Assembly (NCBI GenBank): GCA_964632495.1
Contig: CAZWDS010000014.1
Location: 1-48,851, forward strand
DNA length: 48,851 bases
Direction of reading: 5' to 3'
Source of the DNA: CALKXV01 sp964632495
Lineage (GTDB): Bacteria; Pseudomonadota; Alphaproteobacteria; Rhodobacterales; Rhodobacteraceae
Position numbers and translations under genes: made by a program. Every line of letters starts with the position of its first letter. Within the stretch, counting starts at the first letter, position 1. Below the pieces are notes generated by a model. It was not told the origin of the DNA. It saw only the letters and a list, made by a program, of their open reading frames with translations, and did not search any database. This document shows positions 15,979 to 25,250 of this stretch, piece by piece.

Positions 15979-16875
15979 TTAGTCGTCGAAAGACAAACCG
16001 AGTTGATATAGATCGCGTTTTGACACCCCATAGGCTTCGGCGACTTCGCTTGCGGCATCTTTCAACCTTTGGGATTTCATGGCTTTGCGCAACGCGGCTT
16101 CAATGTCTTCAGCATTGATCGTTTGCGTCCCCGGGCCGATGACCAGCACGATTTCGCCCTTGGGAGGCGCATCGGCATAGGTTTCGGCAAGGGCTGCCAA
16201 GGTATCCCGCCGGGTTTCCTCGAATTTCTTGGTCAATTCGCGGCAGACTGCCGCTGGACGATCCGCTCCCATAACCTGCGCTGCCGCCGCTAAAGTGGCG
16301 CCAAGCCGTTTCGGACTTTCATACAAAACCAAAGTGCCGCTTTGTCCGGTCAGATCTTCCAGAAACCTAAGGCGGGCTGACTTTTGTGACGGAGGAAATC
16401 CCGCGAAGGTAAACCGATCACTTGGCAATCCCGCCACCGTGATCGCGGCTGCCAAAGCCGAAGGTCCGGGGACTGGAATGACCGATATATCGGCAGCAAG
16501 CGCATCCTGCACCAGTTGATATCCGGGATCCGCCACCAAAGGTGTCCCCGCTTCGGACGCATAGGCGACAGATCCACCCTTCCTCAGAGCCGCAACCACC
16601 GCACCGCGATCCCGAGGGCTGGAATGATCGTGATAGGCCAGCATCCGCCGACCATTCAGCGACACCCCATGGATCTCCATCAAACGCCGCAAGGTGCGCG
16701 TGTCTTCTGCCGCCAGAACATCCGCAGCACCCAGAACATCAAGGGCGCGTAACGTTATATCTCGTGCATTTCCCAAGGGTGTCGAGACAAGATAAAGACC
16801 CGACGCAAGGTCATGCGCATCTGAGGCTTTGCTGTCCCCCGTGTTCAGTGATTTACTAGTGCCACGTTTGTGCAT
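15979..16875 (-). CDS. rsmI: 16S rRNA (cytidine1402-2'-O)-methyltransferase
   Basis: S-adenosylmethionine-dependent methyltransferase for the 2'-O of C1402 in the ribosomal decoding site, of the tetrapyrrole-methylase fold. The ATG at 16875 gives 298 residues beginning MHKRGTSK. Key parts are GLYLVSTPLGNARDITLRAL, AAEDTRTLRRLMEIHG, YASEAGTPLVADPGYQLV and VLYESPKRLGATLA, with a C-terminal helix-turn region VAEAYGVSKRDLYQLGL. It is divergent from the LpoA-like gene across 32 bases and starts the rsmI-yraN(-gshB) unit. Confidence 0.93.
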   Translation of the reverse strand: MHKRGTSKSLNTGDSKASDAHDLASGLYLVSTPLGNARDITLRALDVLGAADVLAAEDTRTLRRLMEIHGVSLNGRRMLAYHDHSSPRDRGAVVAALRKGGSVAYASEAGTPLVADPGYQLVQDALAADISVIPVPGPSALAAAITVAGLPSDRFTFAGFPPSQKSARLRFLEDLTGQSGTLVLYESPKRLGATLAAAAQVMGADRPAAVCRELTKKFEETRRDTLAALAETYADAPPKGEIVLVIGPGTQTINAEDIEAALRKAMKSQRLKDAASEVAEAYGVSKRDLYQLGLSFDD

Positions 16876-16907
16876 AGGGTCGCGCCGACTTATCCGAGGA
16901 GATACCA

Positions 16908-18074
16908 ATGCTCGCTGTTTTATCGTTCCGCCGCAAGGGTGTACGCTGGCTTGCAGCATTTTTTGCTATGTTCGCTCTCGCCGCGTGCGACATCCCGTTT
17001 CCCTCCAACGCACCAACCGTCAGTGCCGGACAGCCGGTGACTGTTGCGCTTTTGATACCGAAATCTTCATCGAATGGCGCCGACGTGGCCCGATCTTTGG
17101 AAAACGCAGCGCGTCTGGCTGTGAGGGATTTGAGCAGCGTCGAGATAAACCTGCGCGTCTATGACACAGCCGGAACACCTGAAGGGGCCGCGCGGGCCGC
17201 GCAGCAGGCTTTGGCGGATGGCTCGAAAATCTTCCTTGGCCCCTTGTTCGCCGAAAACGCGAATGCTGCCGGTCAGGTGGCTGCGGGGCGGGGCGTGAAC
17301 GTGCTGACGTTCTCGAACAACCCATCGATTGCCGGCGGCAATGTGTTTCTATTGGGCAATACCTTCCAGACCACGGCAGACCGTCTGGTCCGCTTTGCCG
17401 CTCGGCAAGGACGGGGCAACATTTTTGTCGTCCATGCCGATGATCCCGCTGAACGCTTGGGCGCTGATGCGATCCAAAGAGCCGCTGCCACAAATGGAGC
17501 AAACATCGCGGGCGTTCAGTCTTTTGCGCTGTCCCAGCAAGGTGTCGTCAACGCTATTCCGGGAATCGCCAGCAACTATCGGGCCTCGGGGGCCAACACG
17601 GTCTTTGTCACATCCGGTACCGCAGGTGCCCTGCCCTTCCTTGCGGAACTTTTCCCAGAGAACGGTATGGATCGCAGCACAACGCAATTTGTCGGATTGC
17701 AACGCTTGGACATCCCGAACAGCGCGCTGTCGTTGAAAGGCTTGCAGGGCGCTTGGTTTGCAACGCCATCGCCTGCGCTGGTTCAGCAATTCAACAACCG
17801 ATATGCCTCGGTCTATGGGTCCACGCCGAACCCGATTGCGGGTCTCGCCTATGACGGGATCGCAGCGATCGGTGCTTTGGTGGCACAGGGCAACTCGAAC
17901 GCCCTTGGAACACAGGCCTTGACCCAAGGTGCAGGTTTTGCCGGTGTGAATGGCCCGTTTCGCTTTTTCCGCAACGGCACCAACGAACGTGGCCTTGCCG
18001 TAGCGCAAATCCAGAACAATCAGGTGAGAGTGATTGACCCCGCACCAAGAAGCTTTGGTGGCGCAGGCCTCTGA
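16908..18074 (+). CDS. Penicillin-binding protein activator (LpoA-like lipoprotein)
   Basis: Predicted lipoprotein with a periplasmic-binding (type I) fold, related to the C-terminal domain of LpoA, which activates the peptidoglycan synthase PBP1a. The signal is RWLAAFFAMFALAAC with lipobox LAAC. The body opens with PVTVALLIPKSSSNGADVAR and has KIFLGPLFAENANAAGQVA and NPIAGLAYDGIAAIGALV, all typical. It faces rsmI divergently, as lpoA does in E. coli, which strengthens the call. Its 3' end overlaps the start of glnD by up to 41 bases. Confidence 0.87.
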   Translation: MLAVLSFRRKGVRWLAAFFAMFALAACDIPFPSNAPTVSAGQPVTVALLIPKSSSNGADVARSLENAARLAVRDLSSVEINLRVYDTAGTPEGAARAAQQALADGSKIFLGPLFAENANAAGQVAAGRGVNVLTFSNNPSIAGGNVFLLGNTFQTTADRLVRFAARQGRGNIFVVHADDPAERLGADAIQRAAATNGANIAGVQSFALSQQGVVNAIPGIASNYRASGANTVFVTSGTAGALPFLAELFPENGMDRSTTQFVGLQRLDIPNSALSLKGLQGAWFATPSPALVQQFNNRYASVYGSTPNPIAGLAYDGIAAIGALVAQGNSNALGTQALTQGAGFAGVNGPFRFFRNGTNERGLAVAQIQNNQVRVIDPAPRSFGGAGL

Positions 18075-20853
18075 TCAGCCTGCGCAACCGACAACCGATG
18101 TAAACTTTGAAGACTTGCGCCTGAGCGGGGCGCAGGTCTTCGATTATGCCGATGTGCTGTCGCGCATTGCAAAAGATATGGAAGCGGAGGGCCAGGCTTC
18201 GGCCCTGCGCAAACTGACCGTCGCGCACATAAAATCCGCAATGTCGGATGGTCGCACCGCGATTGCCCAGGCTTTGGCGGACCACCCTTTGGCCGCCCGC
18301 GACGCCCACCGGGCCTACTCCCATCTGACGGACGGAATTGTGAAAACGGTGTTTGCCGTTGCAACGCGCTGGCTCCACCCCAATCCCAATCCAACGGAAG
18401 GCGAACGGTTGTCGATATTGGCTGTGGGTGGATACGGGCGCGGCGAAATGGCACCCTATTCTGATGTGGATCTTTTGTTTTTGATCCCCTGGAAGGTAAC
18501 GCCTTGGGCCGAGAGCCTGATCGAAAGCATGCTGTACATCTTCTGGGACCTGCACCTGAAGGTCGGGCATTCTTCGCGCAGTGTGAAGGACTGCCTGCGC
18601 CTTGGACGTGAAGACTACACCATTCGCACAGCCCTGTTGGAGCATCGGCATCTGATCGGCGACATGGAATTGACCAATGAGTTGACAGACCGTCTGCGCA
18701 ACGAATTGTTCCGTAATACCGCGTCCGAGTTCGTGGAAGCCAAGCTGGAAGAACGGGACATCCGCCACAAAAGGCAAGGTGGCCAGCGCTATATGGTCGA
18801 GCCCAACGTAAAAGAAGCCAAAGGCGGCTTACGCGATTTGCAGACGCTGTTTTGGATCGGCAAGTACATCCACGACGTATCGAAAGGTCGAGAATTGATT
18901 GGGTCCGGCCTGTTGTCCGAGGACGAGTACAAAGTGTTCAACGCGGCCGAGACGTTCTTGATGGCCGCGCGTTGCCATCTTCATTTGGCTGCCGATCGCG
19001 CCATGGATCAGTTGACCTTCGACATGCAAGTCGAGGTCGCGGATCGGATGGGATACCAAGACAAAGCCGGACGACGCGCGGTTGAGTTTTTTATGCAGGA
19101 CTATTTCCGTCATGCAACCGAAGTGGGAGAAATCACACGGCTTTTCTTGACCGTACTTGAAGCAAAGCACGTAAAAAGCGCACCTTCTCTGGTGTCTTTT
19201 TTCAAACGGCGCAAATCGGTAAAATCCGAGTACAAACTGGTGAATAACCGTCTTGCCATCGCAAGGCCAAGTACCTTTCTGAAGAACAAGCTGAATTTTC
19301 TGCGCATTTTCGAAGAAGCCTTGCGCACCGGATATCTGCTACACCCCGACGCGATGCGTCTGATCCGGGCCAATCTGGACCTGATCGACGACGACCTGCG
19401 CAGCTCTTCCGAAGCCAACCAGATCTTTTTCGACACCTTGTTAAAACACGGCAACCCGGAACGCGCCTTGCGCCGGATGAACGAAATTGGAGTTCTGGCG
19501 GCGTTTATGCCCGAATTCGAACCCATCGTCGCAATGATGCAGTTCAACATGTATCACCACTACACGGTGGACGAGCATACCATTCAGTGCATCTCGACCC
19601 TAGCACAGATCGAACGCGAAGAACTGGTCGAAGAGCTGCCCGTCGCCAGTGGCATCCTGAAGCGCGGCGTTAATCGCAAAGTGCTGTACACCGCACTTTT
19701 GCTGCACGATATCGGCAAGGGCCGGCCCGAAGATCACTCGATCCTAGGCGCCCAGATTGCGCGACGCGTCACACCTCGGCTGGGATTGAAAAAGGCCGAT
19801 TGCGAAACCGTCGAATGGCTGGTCCGGCACCATCTGTTGATGTCGGATGTGGCGCAGAAACGCGATCTCTCCGAACCGCGCACAATCCGCGGGTTTGCCA
19901 ATCAGGTGAAATCCAAAGAACGCCTGGATTTGCTGACGGTTCTGACGGTCTGTGACATTCGTGGCGTCGGACCTGACACCTGGAACAACTGGAAAGCCCA
20001 GTTGATCCGCGATTTACACCGGCAATCCGCCGCCGCGCTGGAACACGGGCTGGAAGCCGTCAACCGTGACAGCGCGGAAGCCGAAGCCAAAAAAGCCTTG
20101 CGCGCGACCCTTTCCGACTGGTCCACCAAGGCGCTGCGCCAAGAAACATCGCGCCACTACGGCCCCTACTGGCAAGGCTTGCCGCCGGATGCCCATGTGG
20201 TCTTTGCCGCGATGCTGTCCGATATCGAAGACAGCGAAATCCGTATCGAACTGATGCCCGACGAGGCGCGCGATGCCACCCGCGTTTGTTTCGCGCTGGC
20301 CGATCACCCTGGCATCTTCTCGCGCCTCACGGGGGCTTTGGCGCTGGTCGGAGCCAACGTAGTGGATGCGCGGACCTATACGTCGAAAGACGGCTATGCG
20401 ACCGCCGTGTTCTGGGTTCAAGACAGCGACGGCAGCCCTTATGAGGCCGACCGCCTGCCCCGTTTGCGCGCCACGATTGAGAAAACCCTGCGGGGCGAAG
20501 TGCAACCCCGCAAGTCGCTGGCCGACAAAGACAAACTGAAGAAACGTGACCGCGCCTTCAAAGTGCCAACCCAGATCACCTTCGACAACGAGGGTTCGGA
20601 AATCTACACAATCATCGAAGTCGACACCCGCGACCGCCCCGGTCTGCTATATGATCTGGCCCGCACGATGTCGGAAGCCAACGTGTATATTGCCAGCGCT
20701 GTCATTGCGACTTACGGCGAACAAGTCGTCGATACCTTCTATGTGAAAGACATGTTCGGCCTGAAATACCACACGAAAGCCAAGCAAACCGCGCTGGAAC
20801 AAAAGCTGCGCAAAGCCATCACCGAGGGCAGCGAACGGGCAGGCAATACGTGA
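18034..20853 (+). CDS. glnD: Bifunctional [protein-PII] uridylyltransferase / uridylyl-removing enzyme
   Basis: Primary nitrogen sensor: uridylylates PII proteins when glutamine is low and removes UMP when it is high. About 939 residues in the normal order: nucleotidyltransferase with VGGYGRGEMAPYSDVDLLF (about 131-149, GX11DXD), HD hydrolase with LLHDIGKG and HHLLMSDVAQ (about 555-600), and two ACT domains (about 740-815 and 850-930; the second has EVDTRDRPGLLYDLARTMSE). The TTG at 18034 follows GGTGAGAG; a GTG at 18058 is the alternative start. Both overlap the LpoA-like gene. murJ follows 13 bases after the stop. Confidence 0.94.
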   Translation: MTPHQEALVAQASDQPAQPTTDVNFEDLRLSGAQVFDYADVLSRIAKDMEAEGQASALRKLTVAHIKSAMSDGRTAIAQALADHPLAARDAHRAYSHLTDGIVKTVFAVATRWLHPNPNPTEGERLSILAVGGYGRGEMAPYSDVDLLFLIPWKVTPWAESLIESMLYIFWDLHLKVGHSSRSVKDCLRLGREDYTIRTALLEHRHLIGDMELTNELTDRLRNELFRNTASEFVEAKLEERDIRHKRQGGQRYMVEPNVKEAKGGLRDLQTLFWIGKYIHDVSKGRELIGSGLLSEDEYKVFNAAETFLMAARCHLHLAADRAMDQLTFDMQVEVADRMGYQDKAGRRAVEFFMQDYFRHATEVGEITRLFLTVLEAKHVKSAPSLVSFFKRRKSVKSEYKLVNNRLAIARPSTFLKNKLNFLRIFEEALRTGYLLHPDAMRLIRANLDLIDDDLRSSSEANQIFFDTLLKHGNPERALRRMNEIGVLAAFMPEFEPIVAMMQFNMYHHYTVDEHTIQCISTLAQIEREELVEELPVASGILKRGVNRKVLYTALLLHDIGKGRPEDHSILGAQIARRVTPRLGLKKADCETVEWLVRHHLLMSDVAQKRDLSEPRTIRGFANQVKSKERLDLLTVLTVCDIRGVGPDTWNNWKAQLIRDLHRQSAAALEHGLEAVNRDSAEAEAKKALRATLSDWSTKALRQETSRHYGPYWQGLPPDAHVVFAAMLSDIEDSEIRIELMPDEARDATRVCFALADHPGIFSRLTGALALVGANVVDARTYTSKDGYATAVFWVQDSDGSPYEADRLPRLRATIEKTLRGEVQPRKSLADKDKLKKRDRAFKVPTQITFDNEGSEIYTIIEVDTRDRPGLLYDLARTMSEANVYIASAVIATYGEQVVDTFYVKDMFGLKYHTKAKQTALEQKLRKAITEGSERAGNT

Positions 20854-20866
20854 CGGTGCACCTTAG

Positions 20867-22444
20867 ATGAGCAGCATCCGCCTGATCTCTGGCGTGCTGA
20901 CTGTGGGCGTCTGGACGTTGCTGTCTCGGGTTCTGGGCTTCGTGCGCGACATTCTGATTGCCGCATGGCTGGGCACTGGTCCCGTGGCCGAAGCGTTCAT
21001 CGTCGCCTTCGCCTTGCCCAATATGTTCCGCCGGTTCTTTGCCGAAGGTGCGTTCAACATGGCCTTCGTGCCGATGTTCTCGAAAAAGCTGGAAAAAGGC
21101 GAAGATGCCACCGGCTTTGCACGCCAGGCCATGGCGGGACTGGCCTTCATTCTTGTGATCTTCACCATACTTGCGACAATCTTCATGCCATGGCTGGTCT
21201 TGGCCATGGCCAGTGGCTTTGCCGGTGATGAACGTCTGGACATGGCGGTGACACTGGGGCGGGTCGTCTTTGTCTATATCCTGTTCATCTCGTTGGCCGC
21301 ACTTGTTTCCGGCGTATTGAACGCCAGCGGACGGTTTGCCGCCGCAGCCGCCGCCCCCGTCCTTTTGAACATCATCCTGATTGGCATTCTGATCCTCGCC
21401 CAAACCGGCATGTTCGGGTCTTTTATCGGAGATGCCGAAGGCGCCAGCTATGGTTCTGCACTTGCCGTCGGCGTGGTTCTGGCAGGGATCGCGCAACTTG
21501 CACTGGTCTGGATTGCGGCCAAACGCGCGGGCTTTCACCTGACGCTCAGCCGCCCGAAGTTTTCGCCCGAGATCAAGCGTCTCGCCATCATCGCTGCCCC
21601 GGCCATGCTGGCGGGCGGTGTGGTGCAAATCAATCTGCTGATCGGTCGACAAGTGGCCAGTTACTTTGATGGCGCCATCGTCTGGCTGTCATTCGCGGAT
21701 CGTCTTTACCAACTGCCGCTCGGTGTGGTCGGCATCGCCATCGGCATCGTTCTTTTGCCCGACTTGTCGCGCCGTTTGGCGGCCAAAGACTCAGCAGGCG
21801 GGCAAAACGCGCTGTCGCGCGCCGCCGAGATGTCACTGGCCCTTGCCATCCCAGCTGCCGTCGCTTTGCTGGTGATCCCCCAAGCCTTGGTTGCGGCCCT
21901 TTTCGAACGGGGTGCGTTCAGCTCGAACGACACCGCCGCCACCGCGCTGGCCTGTGCCATCTACGGTTTGGGCCTGCCCGCCTTTGTCATGCAAAAGGTC
22001 CTGCAACCGGTTTATTTCGCGCGCGAAGACACCAAACGCCCCTTTTACTATGCCGCGGCTGCCATGATGATCAACGCTGTGCTCGCCGTGGGCCTAGCCC
22101 CCATGATCGGCTACCTGGCTGCCGCCGTCGGCACCACGCTGGCCGGATGGGGCATGTTGTTCCTGCTCTGGCGTGGAGCCGCAGGCATGGGCGATGCCGC
22201 GCAGTTCGATGCCCGCTTCAAAGACCGGCTTTGGCGGATCATCGCGGCGGCTGTTGCTATGGGCGGCGTCCTTTGGGTCGCTGGATGGGCCCTCAGCCCG
22301 CTTGCGCAAGGATCAGACCTGATCCGCTTCCTCGCTGTTGTCCTTTTGTGCGTGGTCGGCATGGCGGCCTATGGGGTGGCAGGCACAGCGCTCAGGGCCT
22401 TTACCATTGCCGACCTCCGATCCGCGCTCCGCCGGAACAAATAG
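20867..22444 (+). CDS. murJ: Lipid II flippase MurJ
   Basis: Inner-membrane MOP-superfamily transporter that flips the peptidoglycan precursor lipid II to the periplasm; essential in most bacteria. At 525 residues with about 14 hydrophobic segments. Family signatures are SRVLGFVRDILIAAWLGTG, the FALPNMFRRFFAEGAFNMAF motif with its functional arginines, and LFERGAFSSNDTAATA. It follows glnD by 13 bases, a common alphaproteobacterial order (glnD-murJ-trpS). The 3' end meets a type 1 modular repeat before the convergent rhomboid gene. Confidence 0.95.
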   Translation: MSSIRLISGVLTVGVWTLLSRVLGFVRDILIAAWLGTGPVAEAFIVAFALPNMFRRFFAEGAFNMAFVPMFSKKLEKGEDATGFARQAMAGLAFILVIFTILATIFMPWLVLAMASGFAGDERLDMAVTLGRVVFVYILFISLAALVSGVLNASGRFAAAAAAPVLLNIILIGILILAQTGMFGSFIGDAEGASYGSALAVGVVLAGIAQLALVWIAAKRAGFHLTLSRPKFSPEIKRLAIIAAPAMLAGGVVQINLLIGRQVASYFDGAIVWLSFADRLYQLPLGVVGIAIGIVLLPDLSRRLAAKDSAGGQNALSRAAEMSLALAIPAAVALLVIPQALVAALFERGAFSSNDTAATALACAIYGLGLPAFVMQKVLQPVYFAREDTKRPFYYAAAAMMINAVLAVGLAPMIGYLAAAVGTTLAGWGMLFLLWRGAAGMGDAAQFDARFKDRLWRIIAAAVAMGGVLWVAGWALSPLAQGSDLIRFLAVVLLCVVGMAAYGVAGTALRAFTIADLRSALRRNK

Positions 22445-22455
22445 CATCCCTGCAA

Positions 22456-22543
22456 TTCATCTCTTTTAAAATACGCCCGCCGGAGGCCCCGGTTTTTGCT
22501 TGCCAAAAATCGGGCACCGCGACGGACGACGTCCGGCGCAAAA
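22456..22543. repeat. Intergenic modular repeat, type 1 (full copy)
   Basis: Starts 11 bases after the murJ stop with TTCATCTCTTTT then AAAATACGC. It continues with CCGCCGGAGGCCCCGG and a short A/T spacer, and ends CCGCGACGGACGACGTCCGG plus CGCAAA. It matches the copies at 25744-25833 and 36944-37034 over nearly its whole length. GGACGACGTCC is a perfect palindrome here. Probably a terminator or 3'-UTR element between convergent genes. Confidence 0.7.
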
Positions 22544-22544
22544 C

Positions 22545-23234
22545 CTATCGCTGACGTATCCGGTCCAGAAACCGCCGAAACGTCCCCGGTGCCAGGAATG
22601 GCGTCATGAAAAACCCAAGCGCAAATCCTGCAACCTCGGCAACCCAGTCGTTCGAAGACCCAAACAAAACCCCAAAGATCAACTGAATGCCCAAAAGAAA
22701 CCCGATCAGCGTGAAGGCGCGATACTGACTTTCCCCCGCCCGACCCAAGCCAACCCACATGAAAAACGTATAAGCGCCGATCAATCCATAGACTGACGGG
22801 AATCCTCCCACCAAAGGCCGATCATCCCCCGTCAAACCCGCATAGACGAACGCCCCAAATATCCCGCAGGCAAAAAACAAAACCAACACGGCCAGATTGC
22901 CAAACGTGTGGCCCACCAGATTGCCCAAGGCCAAAAGAAACACGATCACAAAAATCGCATGGGTGAACCCCCAATGGACGAACGGATAGGTCACGAAACG
23001 AGTCAACTCGGGCGAGGTCCAGTTACCTGTTTCGATCACCCAAGGCACCAAAGGCGCTAAAAACGCGTAGTCCCGCACAGTTTCAACCCGCCAACCAAGG
23101 CCCGCGTCACCGCCCAGATAGCCGCGTGCACCGGCCGCAAGCAGACACTCCACCACGAAAATCACCAAAGCCAAGGCCACCACGGCCGGAGGCAGGCTGT
23201 TGAACACCGGTTCAGAAAAATCTTCGTCCCGCAT
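22545..23234 (-). CDS. Rhomboid-family membrane protein, probably without protease activity
   Basis: Six-helix rhomboid-fold inner-membrane protein of 229 residues (ATG at 23234, with AAGGA upstream). The position of the fold is clear from FVHWGFTHAIFVIVFLLALG (His87, His92) and GGFPSVYGLIGAYTFFMWVG. However, the oxyanion Asn of HxxxxHxxxN is Val96, the GxSG motif is degraded to F-P-Ser147-V, and the catalytic His of the last helix is Glu200 (NDWVAEVAGFALG). A serine protease lacking its histidine should be inactive. It may bind membrane proteins as a pseudoprotease. Divergent from trpS. Confidence 0.82.
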   Translation of the reverse strand: MRDEDFSEPVFNSLPPAVVALALVIFVVECLLAAGARGYLGGDAGLGWRVETVRDYAFLAPLVPWVIETGNWTSPELTRFVTYPFVHWGFTHAIFVIVFLLALGNLVGHTFGNLAVLVLFFACGIFGAFVYAGLTGDDRPLVGGFPSVYGLIGAYTFFMWVGLGRAGESQYRAFTLIGFLLGIQLIFGVLFGSSNDWVAEVAGFALGFFMTPFLAPGTFRRFLDRIRQR

Positions 23235-23349
23235 GGGCATCCTTTGTCCAAGACCGCTTGGTCACAGCCATTCCTTTACACGCCTTTATTGACGGGCCGC
23301 GCTCCTCTCGGTAAGCCCCAAGCCTGCAAAATGCCAGAGGAACCATCAC

Positions 23350-24372
23350 ATGACGGGATCATCCTTCACGCCGCGCGTCTTTTCCGGCATCCAGCCTTCG
23401 GGTGGCCTGACGCTTGGCAATTACCTTGGCGCGTTGAAACGTTTTGTCGATATGCAGAACGAAGACACCTATGAGTGCGTCTATTGCCTTGTCGATCTGC
23501 ATGCGATCACCGTCTGGCAAGACCCCGACAAATTGCGCCAACAAACCCGTGAAGCCGCCGCTGGGTTTATGGCCGCTGGCGTCGACCCCGAACGCTCGAT
23601 CCTGTTCAACCAAAGTCAGGTCTCGGCTCATGCCGAGCTGGGCTGGGCCTTTAGCTGCGTTGCCCGCATGGGCTGGATGGGTCGAATGACCCAGTGGAAA
23701 GACAAGACAGGCAAGAACACTGAAAATGCCTCGCTTGGGCTTTTTGCCTATCCCGCCCTGATGGCGGCAGACATTCTGGCCTATCACGCGACCCATGTGC
23801 CTGTTGGCGAAGATCAAAAACAGCACCTTGAGTTGACGCGCGATATTGCCACCAAGTTCAACCACGACTTCGGCGTCGATTTCTTTCCGTTGACGGAACC
23901 TGTGATCGACGGCCCCGCCACCCGCGTGATGAGCCTGCGGGACGGCACAAAGAAGATGTCGAAAAGCGATCCGTCGGACATGAGCCGGATCAACCTGTCG
24001 GACGATGCCGACACGATTGCGCAAAAGTTCCGCAAAGCCCGCACCGATCCCGAGCCCCTGCCCGAGACCTATGATGGCCTGAAAGATCGCCCCGAAGCCC
24101 GCAATCTGATCGACATCTACGCCGCCCTCACCAGCCAGTCGACCGAGGTCGTCATGACGGATGTAGCGGGACAAGGCTGGGGTCAGTTCAAGCCGCATCT
24201 GGCCGAAGTGGCCGTGGAAACTCTTGCCCCGATCACAAGCGAAAGAAACCGGCTTTTAGGTGATCCCGCGGAAATTGACCGCATTCTGGGGCAAGGCAGC
24301 AATCGGGCGCGCGAGATTTCACAGCCCATTGTCGCCAAGGCGCTGGACATTATGGGGATGATTTCTTCCTAA
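23350..24372 (+). CDS. trpS: Tryptophan-tRNA ligase
   Basis: Class I aminoacyl-tRNA synthetase charging tRNA-Trp in the cytoplasm. Length is 340 residues. The HIGH-type motif is TLGNY (about 21-25) within SGIQPSGGLTLGNYLGALK, and the KMSKS loop is KKMSKSDPSDMSRINLSDD (about 203). LDxHA-like VDLHAITV and FNQSQVSAHAELGW are also as expected. An AGAGGAA lies upstream of the ATG. The 3' end is followed by a type 2 modular repeat with a T-tract hairpin. Confidence 0.96.
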   Translation: MTGSSFTPRVFSGIQPSGGLTLGNYLGALKRFVDMQNEDTYECVYCLVDLHAITVWQDPDKLRQQTREAAAGFMAAGVDPERSILFNQSQVSAHAELGWAFSCVARMGWMGRMTQWKDKTGKNTENASLGLFAYPALMAADILAYHATHVPVGEDQKQHLELTRDIATKFNHDFGVDFFPLTEPVIDGPATRVMSLRDGTKKMSKSDPSDMSRINLSDDADTIAQKFRKARTDPEPLPETYDGLKDRPEARNLIDIYAALTSQSTEVVMTDVAGQGWGQFKPHLAEVAVETLAPITSERNRLLGDPAEIDRILGQGSNRAREISQPIVAKALDIMGMISS

Positions 24373-24384
24373 GGCCTGATCAGG

Positions 24385-24471
24385 ATTTGCGCCGGGCGTT
24401 GCCCGCCGCGACGGGGCCACGCACGTGCCGTGCGCGGCCCCTTTTCCTGCGTATTTGAAAAGAGATGAAAG
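24385..24471. repeat. Intergenic modular repeat, type 2 (full copy)
   Basis: Opens ATTTGCGCCGGGCGTTGCCC then CGCCGCGAC, carries a 12-bp hairpin with loop GTGCC, and closes with GCGTATTTGA and AAAGAGATGAAAG (24449-24471). It lies between the convergent trpS and ceramidase-like genes. The opening is a variant of the type 1 opening with a different hairpin, so the two types share ends but not cores. Confidence 0.68.
24413..24445 (+). terminator. Rho-independent terminator after trpS
   Basis: Stem GGGGCCACGCAC / GTGCGCGGCCCC with one mismatch and loop GTGCC, followed directly by TTTT. It forms the core of the type 2 repeat. The same stem and loop recur at 41409-41435 without the T run. Confidence 0.7.
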
Positions 24472-24482
24472 CCCCTGGCGCG

Positions 24483-25142
24483 CTAAGGATCCGTAAGCGC
24501 TTCTTTCGCACGCCGATGGATCAACCAAACTTCGATCATCCATCCCAGCATAATCGCGTTCAGGATGTGCCAGAGGAAATGCGTGCCCAACGGTATGGCT
24601 GCACAGAACTCCATATCCAACGATCTTGCGGTTAGCGAAAGGCACAAAAGCCCCGCGCCAATGGCCAAACCTCTTGCCGTCTTCGTTTCGATGTGGCGCA
24701 GCAAAAAAGCATAGGTTCCGATTAGCAGGGGCAATGGCCAATAAAAGCTAGAAATATGAAAGAAGGGGAGCGCGTTGAACGCAGGTGTCAGGAGGATCGC
24801 GTAGGGTACAAAGGCTAAGGCTCCAAGCACTGCCATCCACGACGGCCACGCCCAATAGTCGCGGTTCGCCAGAAAGATGTAGATCAGAACAAAGGCCAGA
24901 ATGGGTGTGGTGTCCAGCAGCGCAGCCCATCCTGTTGCGAAAGTATGGAACAGGAATGAGCCCAGTCCGATCAGACCCAAGACAACAGATAGAATCCGAC
25001 CCGACGTTCGACCGGCTGACCTTGCCCACATTAAAAGTGCGACCAGCACGAATGCCGCGTTCGTCACCGCGTTCACTGGTTCAGACCAAAACCCGGCGTC
25101 GGTTCGCTCGCAATAAGCGTCTATCGCCCGTGTCCAATCCAT
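24483..25142 (-). CDS. Ceramidase-like CREST-superfamily membrane hydrolase
   Basis: Seven-helix membrane protein of 219 residues related to alkaline ceramidases and other CREST proteins, which are metal-dependent lipid hydrolases. The expected ligands are visible: YCERTDAGFWSEPVNAVTNA (acidic N-terminal site), GSFLFHTFAT with the SxxxH motif, LLDTTPI with an Asp, and HFLWHILNAIMLG with the paired His. The substrate is unknown in these bacteria; sphingolipids or related amide lipids are candidates. No lipid-synthesis gene is adjacent. Confidence 0.82.
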   Translation of the reverse strand: MDWTRAIDAYCERTDAGFWSEPVNAVTNAAFVLVALLMWARSAGRTSGRILSVVLGLIGLGSFLFHTFATGWAALLDTTPILAFVLIYIFLANRDYWAWPSWMAVLGALAFVPYAILLTPAFNALPFFHISSFYWPLPLLIGTYAFLLRHIETKTARGLAIGAGLLCLSLTARSLDMEFCAAIPLGTHFLWHILNAIMLGWMIEVWLIHRRAKEALTDP

Positions 25143-25250
25143 CGAAAATCCTGTTTCATCTTCTTTGCGGCCCGTCTTCTTAGAGGCCGATCTCGGTGTT
25201 GTTGGGGCTTGGCTTGGCCTCCCCGAGACACCAAATGGTTCTAAAGCATG

